This document shows positions 43,082-51,215 of a DNA stretch of 61,865 nt, one piece after another. The notes beneath the pieces were generated by a model that was given only the letters and a program-made list of their open reading frames with translations, was not told where the DNA came from and made no database searches. The stretch comes from Desulfobacula sp. GTDB taxonomy: Bacteria; Desulfobacterota; Desulfobacteria; Desulfobacterales; Desulfobacteraceae. A program made the translations under genes and the position numbers. The stretch is from positions 1-61,865 of the forward strand of contig NZ_JAQYWD010000039.1 of assembly GCF_030145145.1 (NCBI RefSeq), read 5' to 3'. Each line of letters opens with the position of its first letter. Within the stretch, counting starts at the first letter, position 1.

Positions 43082-43861
43082 TTATTTTTCCTGCCAGACC
43101 GGGATCCGTTTTTCAAAAAATGCCGTGACCCCTTCTTTTGCATCATCTGTGGTGCACAGGCGGGCAAAGGCTTCATTCATATAGGCAAACTGGGCATCGT
43201 AGGACATATCTTCGGAATGATAAAACGCCGTCTTTGCAATCTGGACCGCAATGGGGCTTTTTTGTGCCAGTTCTTCGGCCCACAGGCGGGCCTGGACATC
43301 CAGTGCTTCGTTGGCGACGATTTTATTTATCAGACCCAGGGAAAGGGCTTCCGGGGCTTTGATCAAGTTTCCGTAAAGCAGGAGTTCCAGGGCCTTTTTC
43401 CGGCCCACACACCTGGCAACAGGAAGGATGGGCCCAATACAGTTCAGTCCGACATTAATGGCCGTCAGTCCCATGCGCGAGGTCTCTGCAGCAATGACCA
43501 GGTCTGCAGCGGCAATCAATCCCATGCCGTTTGCAGCGGCAACGCCATGAAGCTGTGCAATGACCGGTTTTTTTATTTTTGAAAGGGTAACAAGGGGTGC
43601 CTCCATTCGTTCGATCCATTCGCGGTATTCAATGGCAGTCTTCCCGGCAAGTTCGGTTACGTCAATTCCAGCACAAAATGCCCTGCCTGCGCCCTTTATC
43701 AGAATCACCCTGACCGATGGATCGGTATCCAGCTCAACCAGCGCCTGATTCAGTTCGACAGCCATCTGGGTGCTGAAAGTATTCATGCTTTCAGGGCGGT
43801 TCAAGGTGAGTGTTGCCACATGATTCCCACCAATTTCAATGATCACCTGTTCAAATTTCAT
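43082..43861 (-). CDS. Enoyl-CoA hydratase/isomerase family protein
   Basis: 259 aa from the ATG at 43861 (AGGAG eight bases upstream; protein MKFEQVIIEIGG); a longer frame has no SD. Crotonase motifs: LNRPESMNTFS, KGAGRAFCAGIDVTELAG (oxyanion loop) and QLHGVAAANGMGLIAAADLVIA (second oxyanion Gly). The usual catalytic Glu pair region reads TAINVGLNCIGP, lacking the first Glu of true hydratases, so isomerase, thioesterase or decarboxylase activity is possible. Single gene after recD2, convergent to it. Confidence 0.88.
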   Translation of the reverse strand: MKFEQVIIEIGGNHVATLTLNRPESMNTFSTQMAVELNQALVELDTDPSVRVILIKGAGRAFCAGIDVTELAGKTAIEYREWIERMEAPLVTLSKIKKPVIAQLHGVAAANGMGLIAAADLVIAAETSRMGLTAINVGLNCIGPILPVARCVGRKKALELLLYGNLIKAPEALSLGLINKIVANEALDVQARLWAEELAQKSPIAVQIAKTAFYHSEDMSYDAQFAYMNEAFARLCTTDDAKEGVTAFFEKRIPVWQEK

Positions 43862-43975
43862 TATGACATCTCCTTTTGTATCGGTTGTCATCATCATCCT
43901 GTCCAAATTCCTGATTTACATGTTACCGTAGCAGTTACCAGGGGGAATGAAAAGAGTTGTCATATTATTTTGATG

Positions 43976-44278
43976 TTATCGGGTTTTCCAGACCGGGTAC
44001 AAGGTCGCGTTATTAAATCGGATATACAGGTCTTTAAACGGTTTTGATACCATGAGAACCGCCTTTTTTTCAACGGAACCGGTAGCACTGCACTGGTTTC
44101 TGAGGTCAGAAAAATCCGCTTTTTCCAGGAGATATTTTAATGCACTGATGTGTGTTTCAATGATGCTGCTGTCCGGGTCAGTGTCGTCACATTTAAAACA
44201 CTGCCTGACCAATCGCTCATATTCTCTTTTGGACGCAGTTTCAATACAGTGATGGCTTAAGTCTAAAATAATTGTCAT
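43976..44278 (-). CDS. Small hypothetical protein
   Basis: 100 aa, not recognised. It begins MTIILDLSHHCIETASKREY, is mostly helical in appearance, and has four cysteines (HHC, RQCFKCDD, RNQC). It follows the carbonic anhydrase gene by 16 bases on the same strand, which supports a real gene, but the SD is weak. It could be a small regulatory or metal-binding protein. Confidence 0.5.
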   Translation of the reverse strand: MTIILDLSHHCIETASKREYERLVRQCFKCDDTDPDSSIIETHISALKYLLEKADFSDLRNQCSATGSVEKKAVLMVSKPFKDLYIRFNNATLYPVWKTR

Positions 44279-44293
44279 AGCAAAAAGAGCCTG

Positions 44294-44815
44294 CTATAGT
44301 TTTTTTAATTTATCAGGGTATTCCCTGGCAAGGTCAACGTAAAGCTGTTTCCCCCAAGTCCAGAAATCTTTGTGTTTTTGTTTGACATCACCAAGGATTT
44401 TGAACGGCACCCCCCCTGTGATTTTTCCGTCAGGAATGATGGTGTTCTGGGGTATGACACAGCCTTCGGCTACAATGGCCCATGATCCGATGACCACATC
44501 AAAACCAATGATAGAACCAATGCCGATGACAGCATGGGATTTTATATATTTGCCGTGGACAATGGCCCCATGACCCACGGTAACTCTTTCTTCGAACTCC
44601 TGAACCCCATCGGGCTGGATATGGAGAATGGCATTCTCTTCTATGGCAGTTCCGGCCCCAATGATAATTTTACCATAATCTCCCCGGACAATGGCCCCAT
44701 GACCGATATAACACTGGTCACCGATGGTGACATCGCCAATGACCCTTGCAGAATCGCTGATATATGCATCTTTTCCAATTTTGGGGATTTTTTCACCATA
44801 TTGGTATACTGCCAT
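44294..44815 (-). CDS. Gamma carbonic anhydrase family protein
   Basis: 173 aa from the ATG at 44815 (GGGAG five bases upstream). Left-handed beta-helix hexapeptide repeats run through it (ARVIGDVTIGDQCYIGHGAIVRGDYG in part; GAGTAIEENAILH). The zinc-ligand histidines of the gamma class are at VTVGHGAIVHG and IQPDG-flanking ILH. It ends with a helical tail packing on the helix. It may hydrate CO2 or act as a ferripyochelin-binding-like protein. First in transcription after it is the small hypothetical gene; the PocR-domain gene is just upstream. Confidence 0.9.
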   Translation of the reverse strand: MAVYQYGEKIPKIGKDAYISDSARVIGDVTIGDQCYIGHGAIVRGDYGKIIIGAGTAIEENAILHIQPDGVQEFEERVTVGHGAIVHGKYIKSHAVIGIGSIIGFDVVIGSWAIVAEGCVIPQNTIIPDGKITGGVPFKILGDVKQKHKDFWTWGKQLYVDLAREYPDKLKKL

Positions 44816-44836
44816 GTTGTCTCCCGTTTTCAACCT

Positions 44837-45355
44837 TTATAATTTAGCAGGGTTTTTGTAATGATCTAAAATCGCATCTAATTTTTTTTGAATATAGTCA
44901 CACGCCGAGCGGGCTTTTTTATAGGTGATGGTGGGCATGTCTGAAGACAGGTGTTCTATTTCCTGCTCATCCATCCCGGAAATTTTGTTGATGGCAAACA
45001 CATCCACTTCACCCTCCTCTGCTAACAGCCCGCATCCGCTGATAACCCCAAGATACTCGTCGTTTAAAAAAATGGGGACCACCACCTTGAGCAGTCCGGC
45101 ATCACATTCGTCAATTATATATTTTTTTGTCTGCATGGCCTGGTTAGACATATTCATATGGGCAACAGCACAGATAAACGTCTGCCCTTTATCCAGGGAT
45201 TTGATGGCCGGACATAATTTGTTGGACCAGTTTTTGCTGTCGGTGATTCTAATCCCCTCTGTATTGAAGACAGAGGTTTGCAGGGTATAGGTTTTTGACA
45301 CGTCAGATTCAAGTAAACGCCATCCTTCAAGGGATTGGATCTGGTTTAATTCCAT
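44837..45355 (-). CDS. PocR sensory domain protein
   Basis: 172 aa from the ATG at 45355 (AAGGA nine bases upstream); an ATG three codons earlier overlaps the SD. The whole protein is a single PocR ligand-binding domain: CPAIKSLDKGQTFICAVAH and the GLLKVVVPIFLNDEYLGVISGCGLL core with conserved cysteines. Such domains bind small hydrophobic or organic ligands in regulators; here no HTH or kinase is attached, so it would act as a separate sensor or binding protein. It is part of the Fe-S cluster gene group. Confidence 0.82.
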   Translation of the reverse strand: MELNQIQSLEGWRLLESDVSKTYTLQTSVFNTEGIRITDSKNWSNKLCPAIKSLDKGQTFICAVAHMNMSNQAMQTKKYIIDECDAGLLKVVVPIFLNDEYLGVISGCGLLAEEGEVDVFAINKISGMDEQEIEHLSSDMPTITYKKARSACDYIQKKLDAILDHYKNPAKL

Positions 45356-45377
45356 TTTACGCATTCCTTGTTTGATT

Positions 45378-45815
45378 TTACAGGTTTTTCAAATTTTTTG
45401 ACATGTAATTGCTCAATGCCTCCTGAACGGTCCTTGCCGCAAGTTCAGCGCAATGGACATCTTTATCCGGAAGCCTGCCGATGGTGGTTAAAACCATTTC
45501 TGATGTGATATCTGTTATTTCATCCGGGTCTTTGCCCAGGGTCAGTTCTGCAGCAAAGGAGCCGCTGACAGAACTTGAGGCACAGCCGTTGGTAAAATAG
45601 GATGCATCAGAAACCCGGTCATTCTCAAATTTTAAATAAATTTCCATGGTGTCACCACATTCTCCGGTCACACTGGCGTGGCCATCCGGATGTTCCATTC
45701 TGCCATTAAATTGGGGATGGCGCCATCTCTGAAATCCTTTTTCTCCCAGTTCCCGTTTGGCATCCTCAAATATTTCGTTTTGAAGGTTATCTATAAAGTC
45801 GTCTAAATTTTTCAT
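45378..45815 (-). CDS. NifU/IscU-like iron-sulfur scaffold protein
   Basis: 145 aa from the ATG at 45815 (protein MKNLDDFIDNLQNEI), located three bases after the upstream stop codon. Cysteines in the scaffold arrangement: TGECGDTMEIYLKF, NGCASSSVSGS and KDVHCAELA. An Asp follows the first Cys in GECGD as in IscU. It would assemble Fe-S clusters for the neighbouring ferredoxin-domain ATPases; this link is inferred from position. Confidence 0.88.
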   Translation of the reverse strand: MKNLDDFIDNLQNEIFEDAKRELGEKGFQRWRHPQFNGRMEHPDGHASVTGECGDTMEIYLKFENDRVSDASYFTNGCASSSVSGSFAAELTLGKDPDEITDITSEMVLTTIGRLPDKDVHCAELAARTVQEALSNYMSKNLKNL

Positions 45816-45817
45816 GA

Positions 45818-46072
45818 TTAAAATTTCTTCCCACAGCAGCTTCCCGGTCCTGCACATCCTTCAGCCTTGCCGGGAGAAGCCCCGCAACATGCCGTGTCTC
45901 CTAATCCGGGCAGGCTGTTTCTGGTTGGGCCTGACATGGCTGAATGGGCCGATACCTGCTTTGTCATGTTTGTACTACCGCATGATTTACATACGGGCGT
46001 ATCGTGTCTCCCGATAATGAGGAGTTCATTTGATGCGTTGCAGTCCTTACATTTATATTCATAAAGGGGCAT
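45818..46072 (-). CDS. FmdB-like zinc ribbon protein
   Basis: 84 aa. The N-terminus MPLYEYKCKDC and CKSCGS form the FmdB zinc ribbon. The tail is rich in Cys and Gly (ACCGASPGKAEGCAGPGSCC). FmdB-type proteins are often linked to formate/acetamide regulation or metal handling, but roles are vague. It lies immediately upstream of the NifU-like gene. Confidence 0.85.
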   Translation of the reverse strand: MPLYEYKCKDCNASNELLIIGRHDTPVCKSCGSTNMTKQVSAHSAMSGPTRNSLPGLGDTACCGASPGKAEGCAGPGSCCGKKF

Positions 46073-46113
46073 TCATCTCTCCTTTTTGTGAATGAATCAA
46101 CCGGTGGGGGGAT

Positions 46114-46174
46114 GAAGAAAAGCACCCTGTCTGTGAATGGGCATTTATTTGGTTTGGAAAGAGTGCTTTTCTTC
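46114..46174 (-). terminator. Perfect 12-bp inverted repeat between the nifX-like and FmdB genes
   Basis: GAAGAAAAGCAC (46114-46125) and GTGCTTTTCTTC (46163-46174) pair perfectly around a 37-base spacer, 16 bases after the stop of the nifX-like gene. The second arm on the minus strand is T-rich but no pure T-run follows. It is a likely terminator or processing site that divides the cluster into two transcripts. Confidence 0.5.
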
Positions 46175-46190
46175 TCCACTCGTGAACCGA

Positions 46191-46550
46191 TTACCAGTGA
46201 CCATCCTTATTGGCATCATCGGCAAAAACAACATTGCCCTGTTTAAATTTCTGGACCGCATCAATGACCCGTCCGCTCTGATCATTGACCACTTTTACAC
46301 CGGCAGCTTCCAGGGTTTTAAAGGCATTGGGACCGCAGAATCCCGTCAACAATACCTCAACGTCCTTATCACTGACCGTTGTTGCCGCTTGAATCCCGGC
46401 GCCTTTGAATGAATCTTTATTCTCTTGATTATTAAATGCTTCAAATTCAAGTGTTTCCGTATCGACAATGAGGATATACGCAGCCCTTCCAAATCTTGGA
46501 TCCAGTTGAGCATCCAGCGTATCTCCCTGTGATGTGACAGCTACTTTCAT
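46191..46550 (-). CDS. NifX/NifB-associated Fe-Mo cofactor-type protein 1
   Basis: 119 aa, a single dinitrogenase-cofactor-biosynthesis domain (MTH1175 type): MKVAVTSQGDTLDAQLDPRFGRAAYILIVD, with the typical DPRFGRA, then GAGIQAATTVSDKDVEVLLTGFCGPNAF. Such proteins bind Fe-S or Mo-containing clusters. No nitrogenase genes are near. It is directly downstream of a second, different NifX-like gene and of two MinD/ferredoxin ATPases. Confidence 0.88.
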   Translation of the reverse strand: MKVAVTSQGDTLDAQLDPRFGRAAYILIVDTETLEFEAFNNQENKDSFKGAGIQAATTVSDKDVEVLLTGFCGPNAFKTLEAAGVKVVNDQSGRVIDAVQKFKQGNVVFADDANKDGHW

Positions 46551-46574
46551 TTTTGCGTTCTCCTATACCCTATG

Positions 46575-46964
46575 TTACACCTGTCCGCCGCCGCCGCCAC
46601 AGACTTGATCATTGCTGATTTCAGCCAGTTTGCCGGCAATCAGATCTTTTACAACCGGTTCTATTTCCGGGCGTTGATCATCATGATATACATCAATGCC
46701 CACCTGTCTGAAGCCCATCAACGGCCGCATGCCGATACCGCCGACGATGAGCGCATTAACCCTGTTTTCAGACAAAAGATTGACCGGTACCATGCAGCCG
46801 CCTTGGGCATGCTCCTGATTTTGGAGAATGGATACTTTTTTGATTTCACCATCTTCCACGTCAACAAAGGTAAAGACATCACAATGACCGAAATGGCCGG
46901 CCCTTGTTCCATTGAGTCCGCCCTGGCCGTTAGATGGAACTGCTATTCTTCCGTTTTTCATCAT
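46575..46964 (-). CDS. NifX/NifB-associated Fe-Mo cofactor-type protein 2
   Basis: 129 aa, the same domain as the neighbour but divergent: RIAVPSNGQGGLNGTRAGHFGHCDVFTFVD, EHAQGGCMVPVNLL and LIVGGIGMRPLMGF. It ends in a Gly-rich tail (CGGGGGQV) that could hold a metal. AGGAG lies seven bases ahead of the ATG. Order in transcription: MinD-type ATPases, this gene, then NifX-like 1. Confidence 0.86.
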   Translation of the reverse strand: MMKNGRIAVPSNGQGGLNGTRAGHFGHCDVFTFVDVEDGEIKKVSILQNQEHAQGGCMVPVNLLSENRVNALIVGGIGMRPLMGFRQVGIDVYHDDQRPEIEPVVKDLIAGKLAEISNDQVCGGGGGQV

Positions 46965-46974
46965 TTTATTGCTC

Positions 46975-47874
46975 CTATAAATGTTGCATTATATTGTTCA
47001 CAGGTGTGTTGAATTCCGGCAGAGACACAATGGTGTCCCACACCTTTTGTATTTCAATACTGGCCTGTGAGTTCTTGTCGTATTCAAAAATCGTTTTTGC
47101 CTGGATCATGGATTCCGTAAACGTCTGATCAAATGAGATTTTGCCGGCAATCGCGATATGGGTCTTTTGGGCAAGGTCTTCAATTCTTTTTGTTTGATCC
47201 GGATTCAGATCATACTTATTGATGCAGACCATGGCAGGAATGTTAAAATGTCTGGCAAGTTCCCCCACCCGTTCCATATCATGGAAGCCTGAAACCGTGG
47301 GTTCTGCTATGATCAGTATGGCGGAAGCCTGACCGATGGCGGCAATGACCGGGCATCCGATGCCGGGAGGGCCGTCCGTCAGAATAAGGTCAAGATTGTT
47401 TTGGGTTGCCATTTTTTTTGCTTCCTGCCGGACAAGGGCCACAAGTTTCCCTGAATTTTCCTGGGCAATGCCAAGTCTTGCATGGACCATGGGGCCAAAC
47501 CGGGTTCCTGAAATATACCATTGTCCGCAAATGGTCTCGGGAAAATCAATGGCCTGTTCCGGGCACAGGTCTACACAAACCCCGCAGCCCTCGCATGCAA
47601 TGGAATCAATTTCAAAGGTGTCCCGGACCGCATCAAATTTGCAGACCTCAATGCAACGGCCGCATTGGGTGCACATGTCCGGGTTGATCACGGCTTCATG
47701 GCCGCCTACAAAATCAGTGGATTGTTTGAAATCAGGGTCCAAAATCAGGTGAAGGTCTGCTGCATCAACATCCGCATCACACATCACCATGTTTTTAGCC
47801 AGGGAAGCAAACGCTGCTGTGATGGTTGTTTTACCTGTTCCGCCTTTCCCACTTAAAATTACCAGTTCTTTCAT
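46975..47874 (-). CDS. MinD-superfamily P-loop ATPase with inserted ferredoxin domain (1)
   Basis: 299 aa. Deviant Walker A GKGGTGKTTITAAF at residues 9-22, then an inserted two-cluster ferredoxin (CTQCGRCIEVCKF and CEGCGVCVDLCPE, about 92-137), then LILTDGPPGIGCPVIAAI (Walker B region) and CINKYDLN. Proteins of this kind are widespread in anaerobes next to NifX-type proteins and are thought to be ATP-driven Fe-S cluster carriers related to Mrp/NBP35. Its start overlaps the end of the partner gene by four bases. Confidence 0.9.
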   Translation of the reverse strand: MKELVILSGKGGTGKTTITAAFASLAKNMVMCDADVDAADLHLILDPDFKQSTDFVGGHEAVINPDMCTQCGRCIEVCKFDAVRDTFEIDSIACEGCGVCVDLCPEQAIDFPETICGQWYISGTRFGPMVHARLGIAQENSGKLVALVRQEAKKMATQNNLDLILTDGPPGIGCPVIAAIGQASAILIIAEPTVSGFHDMERVGELARHFNIPAMVCINKYDLNPDQTKRIEDLAQKTHIAIAGKISFDQTFTESMIQAKTIFEYDKNSQASIEIQKVWDTIVSLPEFNTPVNNIMQHL

Positions 47875-48725
47875 CTGTTTTGTCCCCCCTTTTCTACCAA
47901 TTGCGCTATTTTTTCGAACAAGTCCTGAAATTTTTCTTTATACTCAGGCAGTTTGTCAACAACCATCTGGCCGTTGGAATAAATTTGTGCAATTTTTTTA
48001 TCAAAAGGGATTTCCATGAGGATGGGCAGGTGTTCCTTTTCTGAATATCGTTTAACATCGTCATTGCCCAGACCTGCCCGGTTGATGACAAGCCCGTGGG
48101 GGATGCCGAGGATTTTGACCGTTTCAACGGCAAGTTTGAGATCATGCAGACCAAACGGGGTGGGCTCGGTGACCAGCAGGACAAAATCCGCTTTGTTCAT
48201 TGCGGCAATCACCGGGCATGAGGTCCCGGGAGGCGCGTCAATGATGGTGACAAGGTTCGGATCTGTATAGGACCTGACTTTTCGTATAATGGGGGGGGCC
48301 ATTACCTGTCCGACATCCATGCAGCCCCGGACGAAAGAGATGCCCCTTGCTGATCCATGCTCAATGTCACCCAATGATCGTTTTTTTTCAAGAACCGCAC
48401 CTTCGGGGCAGACTTCAAAGCAGCCTCCGCAGGAATGGCAGAGGGTGTCAAAGGTAAGGACTTCTTTTTTTAAAACAGCAAGGGCACCAAACCTGCAGAT
48501 GTCCATGCATTTTTTACAAAACGTGCATTTTTCCAGGTCAATTTCCGGTACCGGTGCAATGACCGGTTCTTTTTTCCCCATGACCGGATTTAGAAAAAGG
48601 TGGCAATTGGGTTCTTCAACATCACAGTCAAAAAGTTGTACCTTCTGTTCAATGGAAAGTGCAAGATTGGTTGAAACCGTTGTTTTTCCGGTCCCTCCTT
48701 TACCACTTGCAACACTGATAATCAT
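47871..48725 (-). CDS. MinD-superfamily P-loop ATPase with inserted ferredoxin domain (2)
   Basis: 284 aa, the same architecture as its neighbour: GKGGTGKTTVSTNLAL at residues 9-24, ferredoxin clusters CTFCKKCMDICRF and CHSCGGCFEVCPE, then IIDAPPGTSCPVIAAM. The two ATPases are paralogues that probably form a heterodimer, as adjacent pairs of this family usually occur together. It starts exactly at the last base of the receiver-like gene stop. Confidence 0.9.
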   Translation of the reverse strand: MIISVASGKGGTGKTTVSTNLALSIEQKVQLFDCDVEEPNCHLFLNPVMGKKEPVIAPVPEIDLEKCTFCKKCMDICRFGALAVLKKEVLTFDTLCHSCGGCFEVCPEGAVLEKKRSLGDIEHGSARGISFVRGCMDVGQVMAPPIIRKVRSYTDPNLVTIIDAPPGTSCPVIAAMNKADFVLLVTEPTPFGLHDLKLAVETVKILGIPHGLVINRAGLGNDDVKRYSEKEHLPILMEIPFDKKIAQIYSNGQMVVDKLPEYKEKFQDLFEKIAQLVEKGGQNR

Positions 48726-49129
48726 TATATGGGTTCTCCTTTTGGTTTGCTTGTCCGGTTTGAAATTCGGGCGATGTGGTTCAGGTGATCCAAAAGATTC
48801 TGGGCCTGCTCTTTACCCGGCACCAAAGGAAACTGCATCAGAACGCCTAAGCCTTCATAGGCTTCATGAAACGCCTTGTGGTCCAGTGCGCTTAATACCA
48901 CACAATTCATCATGGCATTCTTAAAAAGGACATTTTCGATCAGCTTTCTTCCTGTCATGTCCGAAAGGTGTTCATGGGTAATGAACAGGTCGAAGTTTTC
49001 TTCAGAAAGTTTAGAAAGGGCATTTTGCGCCGTATCTGTCCATTCAGTGGTGACATTATTTTCTGAAAAGGCTGTTTCCAGTTCTGAAAAATTGTTTTTT
49101 TTCTGGCTTACCAGCAGTACATGCGTCAT
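48725..49129 (-). CDS. Degenerate receiver-domain protein
   Basis: 134 aa. The fold of a response-regulator receiver is recognisable (VLLVSQKKNNF; FDLFITHEHLSDMTGRKLIE; MNCVVLSALDHKAFHEAYEGLGVLMQFP), but the residues for phosphorylation are gone: the acidic pair after strand 1 is Ser-Gln, the phospho-acceptor Asp is His in FITHEHL, and the Lys after strand 5 is replaced in LMQFP. It is coupled to the MinD-type ATPase gene by a one-base overlap. A phosphorylation-independent, protein-binding role is likely. Confidence 0.75.
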   Translation of the reverse strand: MTHVLLVSQKKNNFSELETAFSENNVTTEWTDTAQNALSKLSEENFDLFITHEHLSDMTGRKLIENVLFKNAMMNCVVLSALDHKAFHEAYEGLGVLMQFPLVPGKEQAQNLLDHLNHIARISNRTSKPKGEPI

Positions 49130-49275
49130 ATGTTGTTAACTCCCTTGATGTTTCATATTTGGTCCTGCGTTTATCCCATATGCAAGCCATGTGCCATAAA
49201 TAAAAATAAAAGAATTAATTGATAATAATATAATGATTTTAGGATGTTAAGAAATTGTTGGGTGGGTTGGTTTGT

Positions 49276-49311
49276 TTAAAAAAAAGAAATGGTCGCGGTT
49301 ATGCGACCATT
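49276..49311 (-). terminator. Intrinsic terminator after the RsbW-like gene
   Basis: On the minus strand AATGGTCGC and GCGACCATT form a 9-bp stem with a short loop, directly followed by TCTTTTTTTT. It lies eight bases after the stop codon at 49319. A clear rho-independent terminator for the RsbW-like/phosphatase transcript. Confidence 0.85.
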
Positions 49312-49318
49312 CGAATCG

Positions 49319-49744
49319 TTAATGATTCGATGGGGCGGGTATTTGTTTGACCATTTTTATTTTATTGAATCCCTCCGGGGTATGACTGTATTCGACGGTA
49401 TCCATCACCTGCTGAATAATATAAATGCCCAGTCCCCCGGGTTTGATCTCATCCATTTTGCGTGCTTCAATCGAATCGATATCAAATTGAATCCCATCAT
49501 CAAGAACCGAGATGATGATACGATGGGTTTCCTGTCGAATGGTCAGATCAATCGTCCGGTTATGATCATTTTTATAACTGTGCTTGATTATATTGGAGCA
49601 GGCCTCATCAACCGCCAGAATGATATTTGTCGATTCTTTTTTTGACAGATCTGTTTTCGAGAGGGCATCTGTGATCACTCTCCTGATACGTTTCAAGTTC
49701 CTGGGGTGTGACCTTACGCTGAAAAAAATGGGTTCCGGGTTCAT
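49319..49744 (-). CDS. RsbW-like anti-sigma/partner-switch serine kinase (HATPase_c)
   Basis: 141 aa. GHKL ATPase boxes: N box VDEACSNIIKHSY (about 45-57), G1 VLDDGIQFD, G2 PGGLGIYIIQQVMD. This is the size and order of RsbW/SpoIIAB-type kinases. These phosphorylate STAS antagonists and bind a partner. It is co-transcribed with a SpoIIE-type phosphatase upstream. No sigma factor gene is near; a STAS gene lies in the divergent Mla operon. Confidence 0.9.
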   Translation of the reverse strand: MNPEPIFFSVRSHPRNLKRIRRVITDALSKTDLSKKESTNIILAVDEACSNIIKHSYKNDHNRTIDLTIRQETHRIIISVLDDGIQFDIDSIEARKMDEIKPGGLGIYIIQQVMDTVEYSHTPEGFNKIKMVKQIPAPSNH

Positions 49745-49776
49745 AACGGTGTCAATCCGGTATTCGTTGAAGCATA

Positions 49777-51099
49777 TTAATACGGACCAAATACCATCAG
49801 GGTCAAATCGTCGCTCTGGCCCTGGGTTTCGGTAAATTTATCGACAGCACCCTTGATGCCTTTGATCATTAAATCAGGATCATTGGTCTGTCGTGCAATT
49901 ACGGATAAAAGCCTGTCAATCCCAAACAGGTCATTGTTGTTGTTTTTTGCCTCAATAACCCCATCCGTATACAGCGTGATACTTGAATTCTTTTGAAGCG
50001 TAAAATTTTCCTGGGCATATTCAAGGTCCGGGATAATCCCCAATGGCGGCCCTTTTTTGGTGTCATGACCTAATAGTAAAACCCCTTCATCGTCAGAATA
50101 AATGGGGAAGACATGCCCTGCGTTTGCCATTTGTATGCTGTTCTCAACAGTATCCAGCAGCATGTAAACAAGGGTAACAAACATCCCCCGTTTTGCCCGT
50201 TCACACAGCACGTTATTTATATGGCTCAACAGTTCCCGGGGCTCGGGATATAAAAGGGCGAAATATTGAAAATCACTGGTAAGCCTCGCCATGAAGAGGG
50301 AAGCTGAAATGCCTTTTCCTGAAACATCCCCCAGCACAATTCCCAATTTGTTTGTGGGCAATTTGAAAAAATTGTAAAAATCTCCTCCGATTTCCAGGGC
50401 CGGTTGATTTAAAGCGGCAAACCGATAGGTTTCAAGTGTGGGAAGCATTCTGGGTAAGAAGCTTTCCTGTACCTCTTTGGCAAGTTTTAAATCCCTTTCA
50501 AGGGTTTCCCTTTGCAGAATGATTTTATGCATTTTAGCCGTATCAATGGCCACCGCAGCGCTGCTGCTGATGGTGACCAGCATGTCCAGTTCTTCATTAG
50601 AAAAAATAAAGGGGGGCGTGATTTTGTTAATCACCTGGATAACCCCGATGATTTTATTGCGAACCTTAAGGGGAACACAGAGCATGGCCCGGGTTCGGTA
50701 GTTTGTTTTTTTGTCATGCTCAGTAGAAAATTTCGGGTGCTGGTAAGCATCTTTAATATTAAGGGGGATGCCGGTTTCTGCGACGAGTCCTGCAATCCCC
50801 TGTCCCTTTTTCAATCGGTAGATTTCTTTGATGTCATCGCCGACATCCCCAAGGGCAATATGAAATATCAGGTCTCCTGTTTTTTCGTCTAGTAACAGCA
50901 TACTGACCGCATCAGCTGAAAAGGCTTTTCTAGTCGTCTCCATGACATTGGACAAAAGCTTTCCAATAGAAAGTTCGGAGTTTATCAGGTTAGCGATTTC
51001 AATGCAGTTGGACAGACGTTCAACTTTGCTGATACAGGCCTTGAGATCTGAGGCATTATCGGTAATCATATAGGGGTAAATGTTTTTTTCCATGACCAT
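49777..51099 (-). CDS. GAF domain SpoIIE/RsbU-type protein phosphatase
   Basis: 440 aa. A GAF domain (about 40-185: SADAVSMLLLDEKTGDLIF, AMLCVPLKVRNKIIGVIQVIN in part) is followed by a short coiled stretch (ILQRETLERDLKLAKEVQESFLP in part) and a PP2C/SpoIIE domain (LGIVLGDVSGKGISASLFMA with the metal Asp; LYTDGVIEAKNN). It dephosphorylates STAS-domain antagonists in partner-switching systems. Start at 51099 or 51093; neither has an SD, and the promoter -10 is only nine bases upstream, so a leaderless mRNA is possible. Confidence 0.92.
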   Translation of the reverse strand: MVMEKNIYPYMITDNASDLKACISKVERLSNCIEIANLINSELSIGKLLSNVMETTRKAFSADAVSMLLLDEKTGDLIFHIALGDVGDDIKEIYRLKKGQGIAGLVAETGIPLNIKDAYQHPKFSTEHDKKTNYRTRAMLCVPLKVRNKIIGVIQVINKITPPFIFSNEELDMLVTISSSAAVAIDTAKMHKIILQRETLERDLKLAKEVQESFLPRMLPTLETYRFAALNQPALEIGGDFYNFFKLPTNKLGIVLGDVSGKGISASLFMARLTSDFQYFALLYPEPRELLSHINNVLCERAKRGMFVTLVYMLLDTVENSIQMANAGHVFPIYSDDEGVLLLGHDTKKGPPLGIIPDLEYAQENFTLQKNSSITLYTDGVIEAKNNNNDLFGIDRLLSVIARQTNDPDLMIKGIKGAVDKFTETQGQSDDLTLMVFGPY

Positions 51100-51107
51100 A
51101 TTAAATT

Positions 51108-51136
51108 TTTATATAAAGCCTTGCCGGGTTTGTCAA
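51108..51136 (-). promoter_or_regulatory. Sigma-70 promoter for the phosphatase gene
   Basis: On the minus strand TTGACA (complement 51131-51136) and TATAAA (complement 51108-51113) are separated by 17 bases, the optimum. The start of transcription should fall near 51101, practically at the ATG at 51099. Confidence 0.72.
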
Positions 51137-51151
51137 TCTTTGTAATTATCG

Positions 51152-51179
51152 TTGACACGGAAAATCGGGTACGTTATCT
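51152..51179 (+). promoter_or_regulatory. Sigma-70 promoter for the Mla operon
   Basis: TTGACA (51152-51157) and TTATCT (51174-51179) with a 16-base spacer, about 36 bases ahead of the first codon of the ATPase gene. It lies back to back with the phosphatase promoter within 116 bases. Confidence 0.65.
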
Positions 51180-51215
51180 TGAAATCCATAAACAGATAAG
51201 TGATAAATAAACGCT

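Noticed and set aside
46191-48725. Nitrogen-fixation cluster because of NifX- and NifU-like proteins.
   Set aside because: No nifHDK, nifB, nifE or nifN genes are present; these domains are common in anaerobes without nitrogenase.
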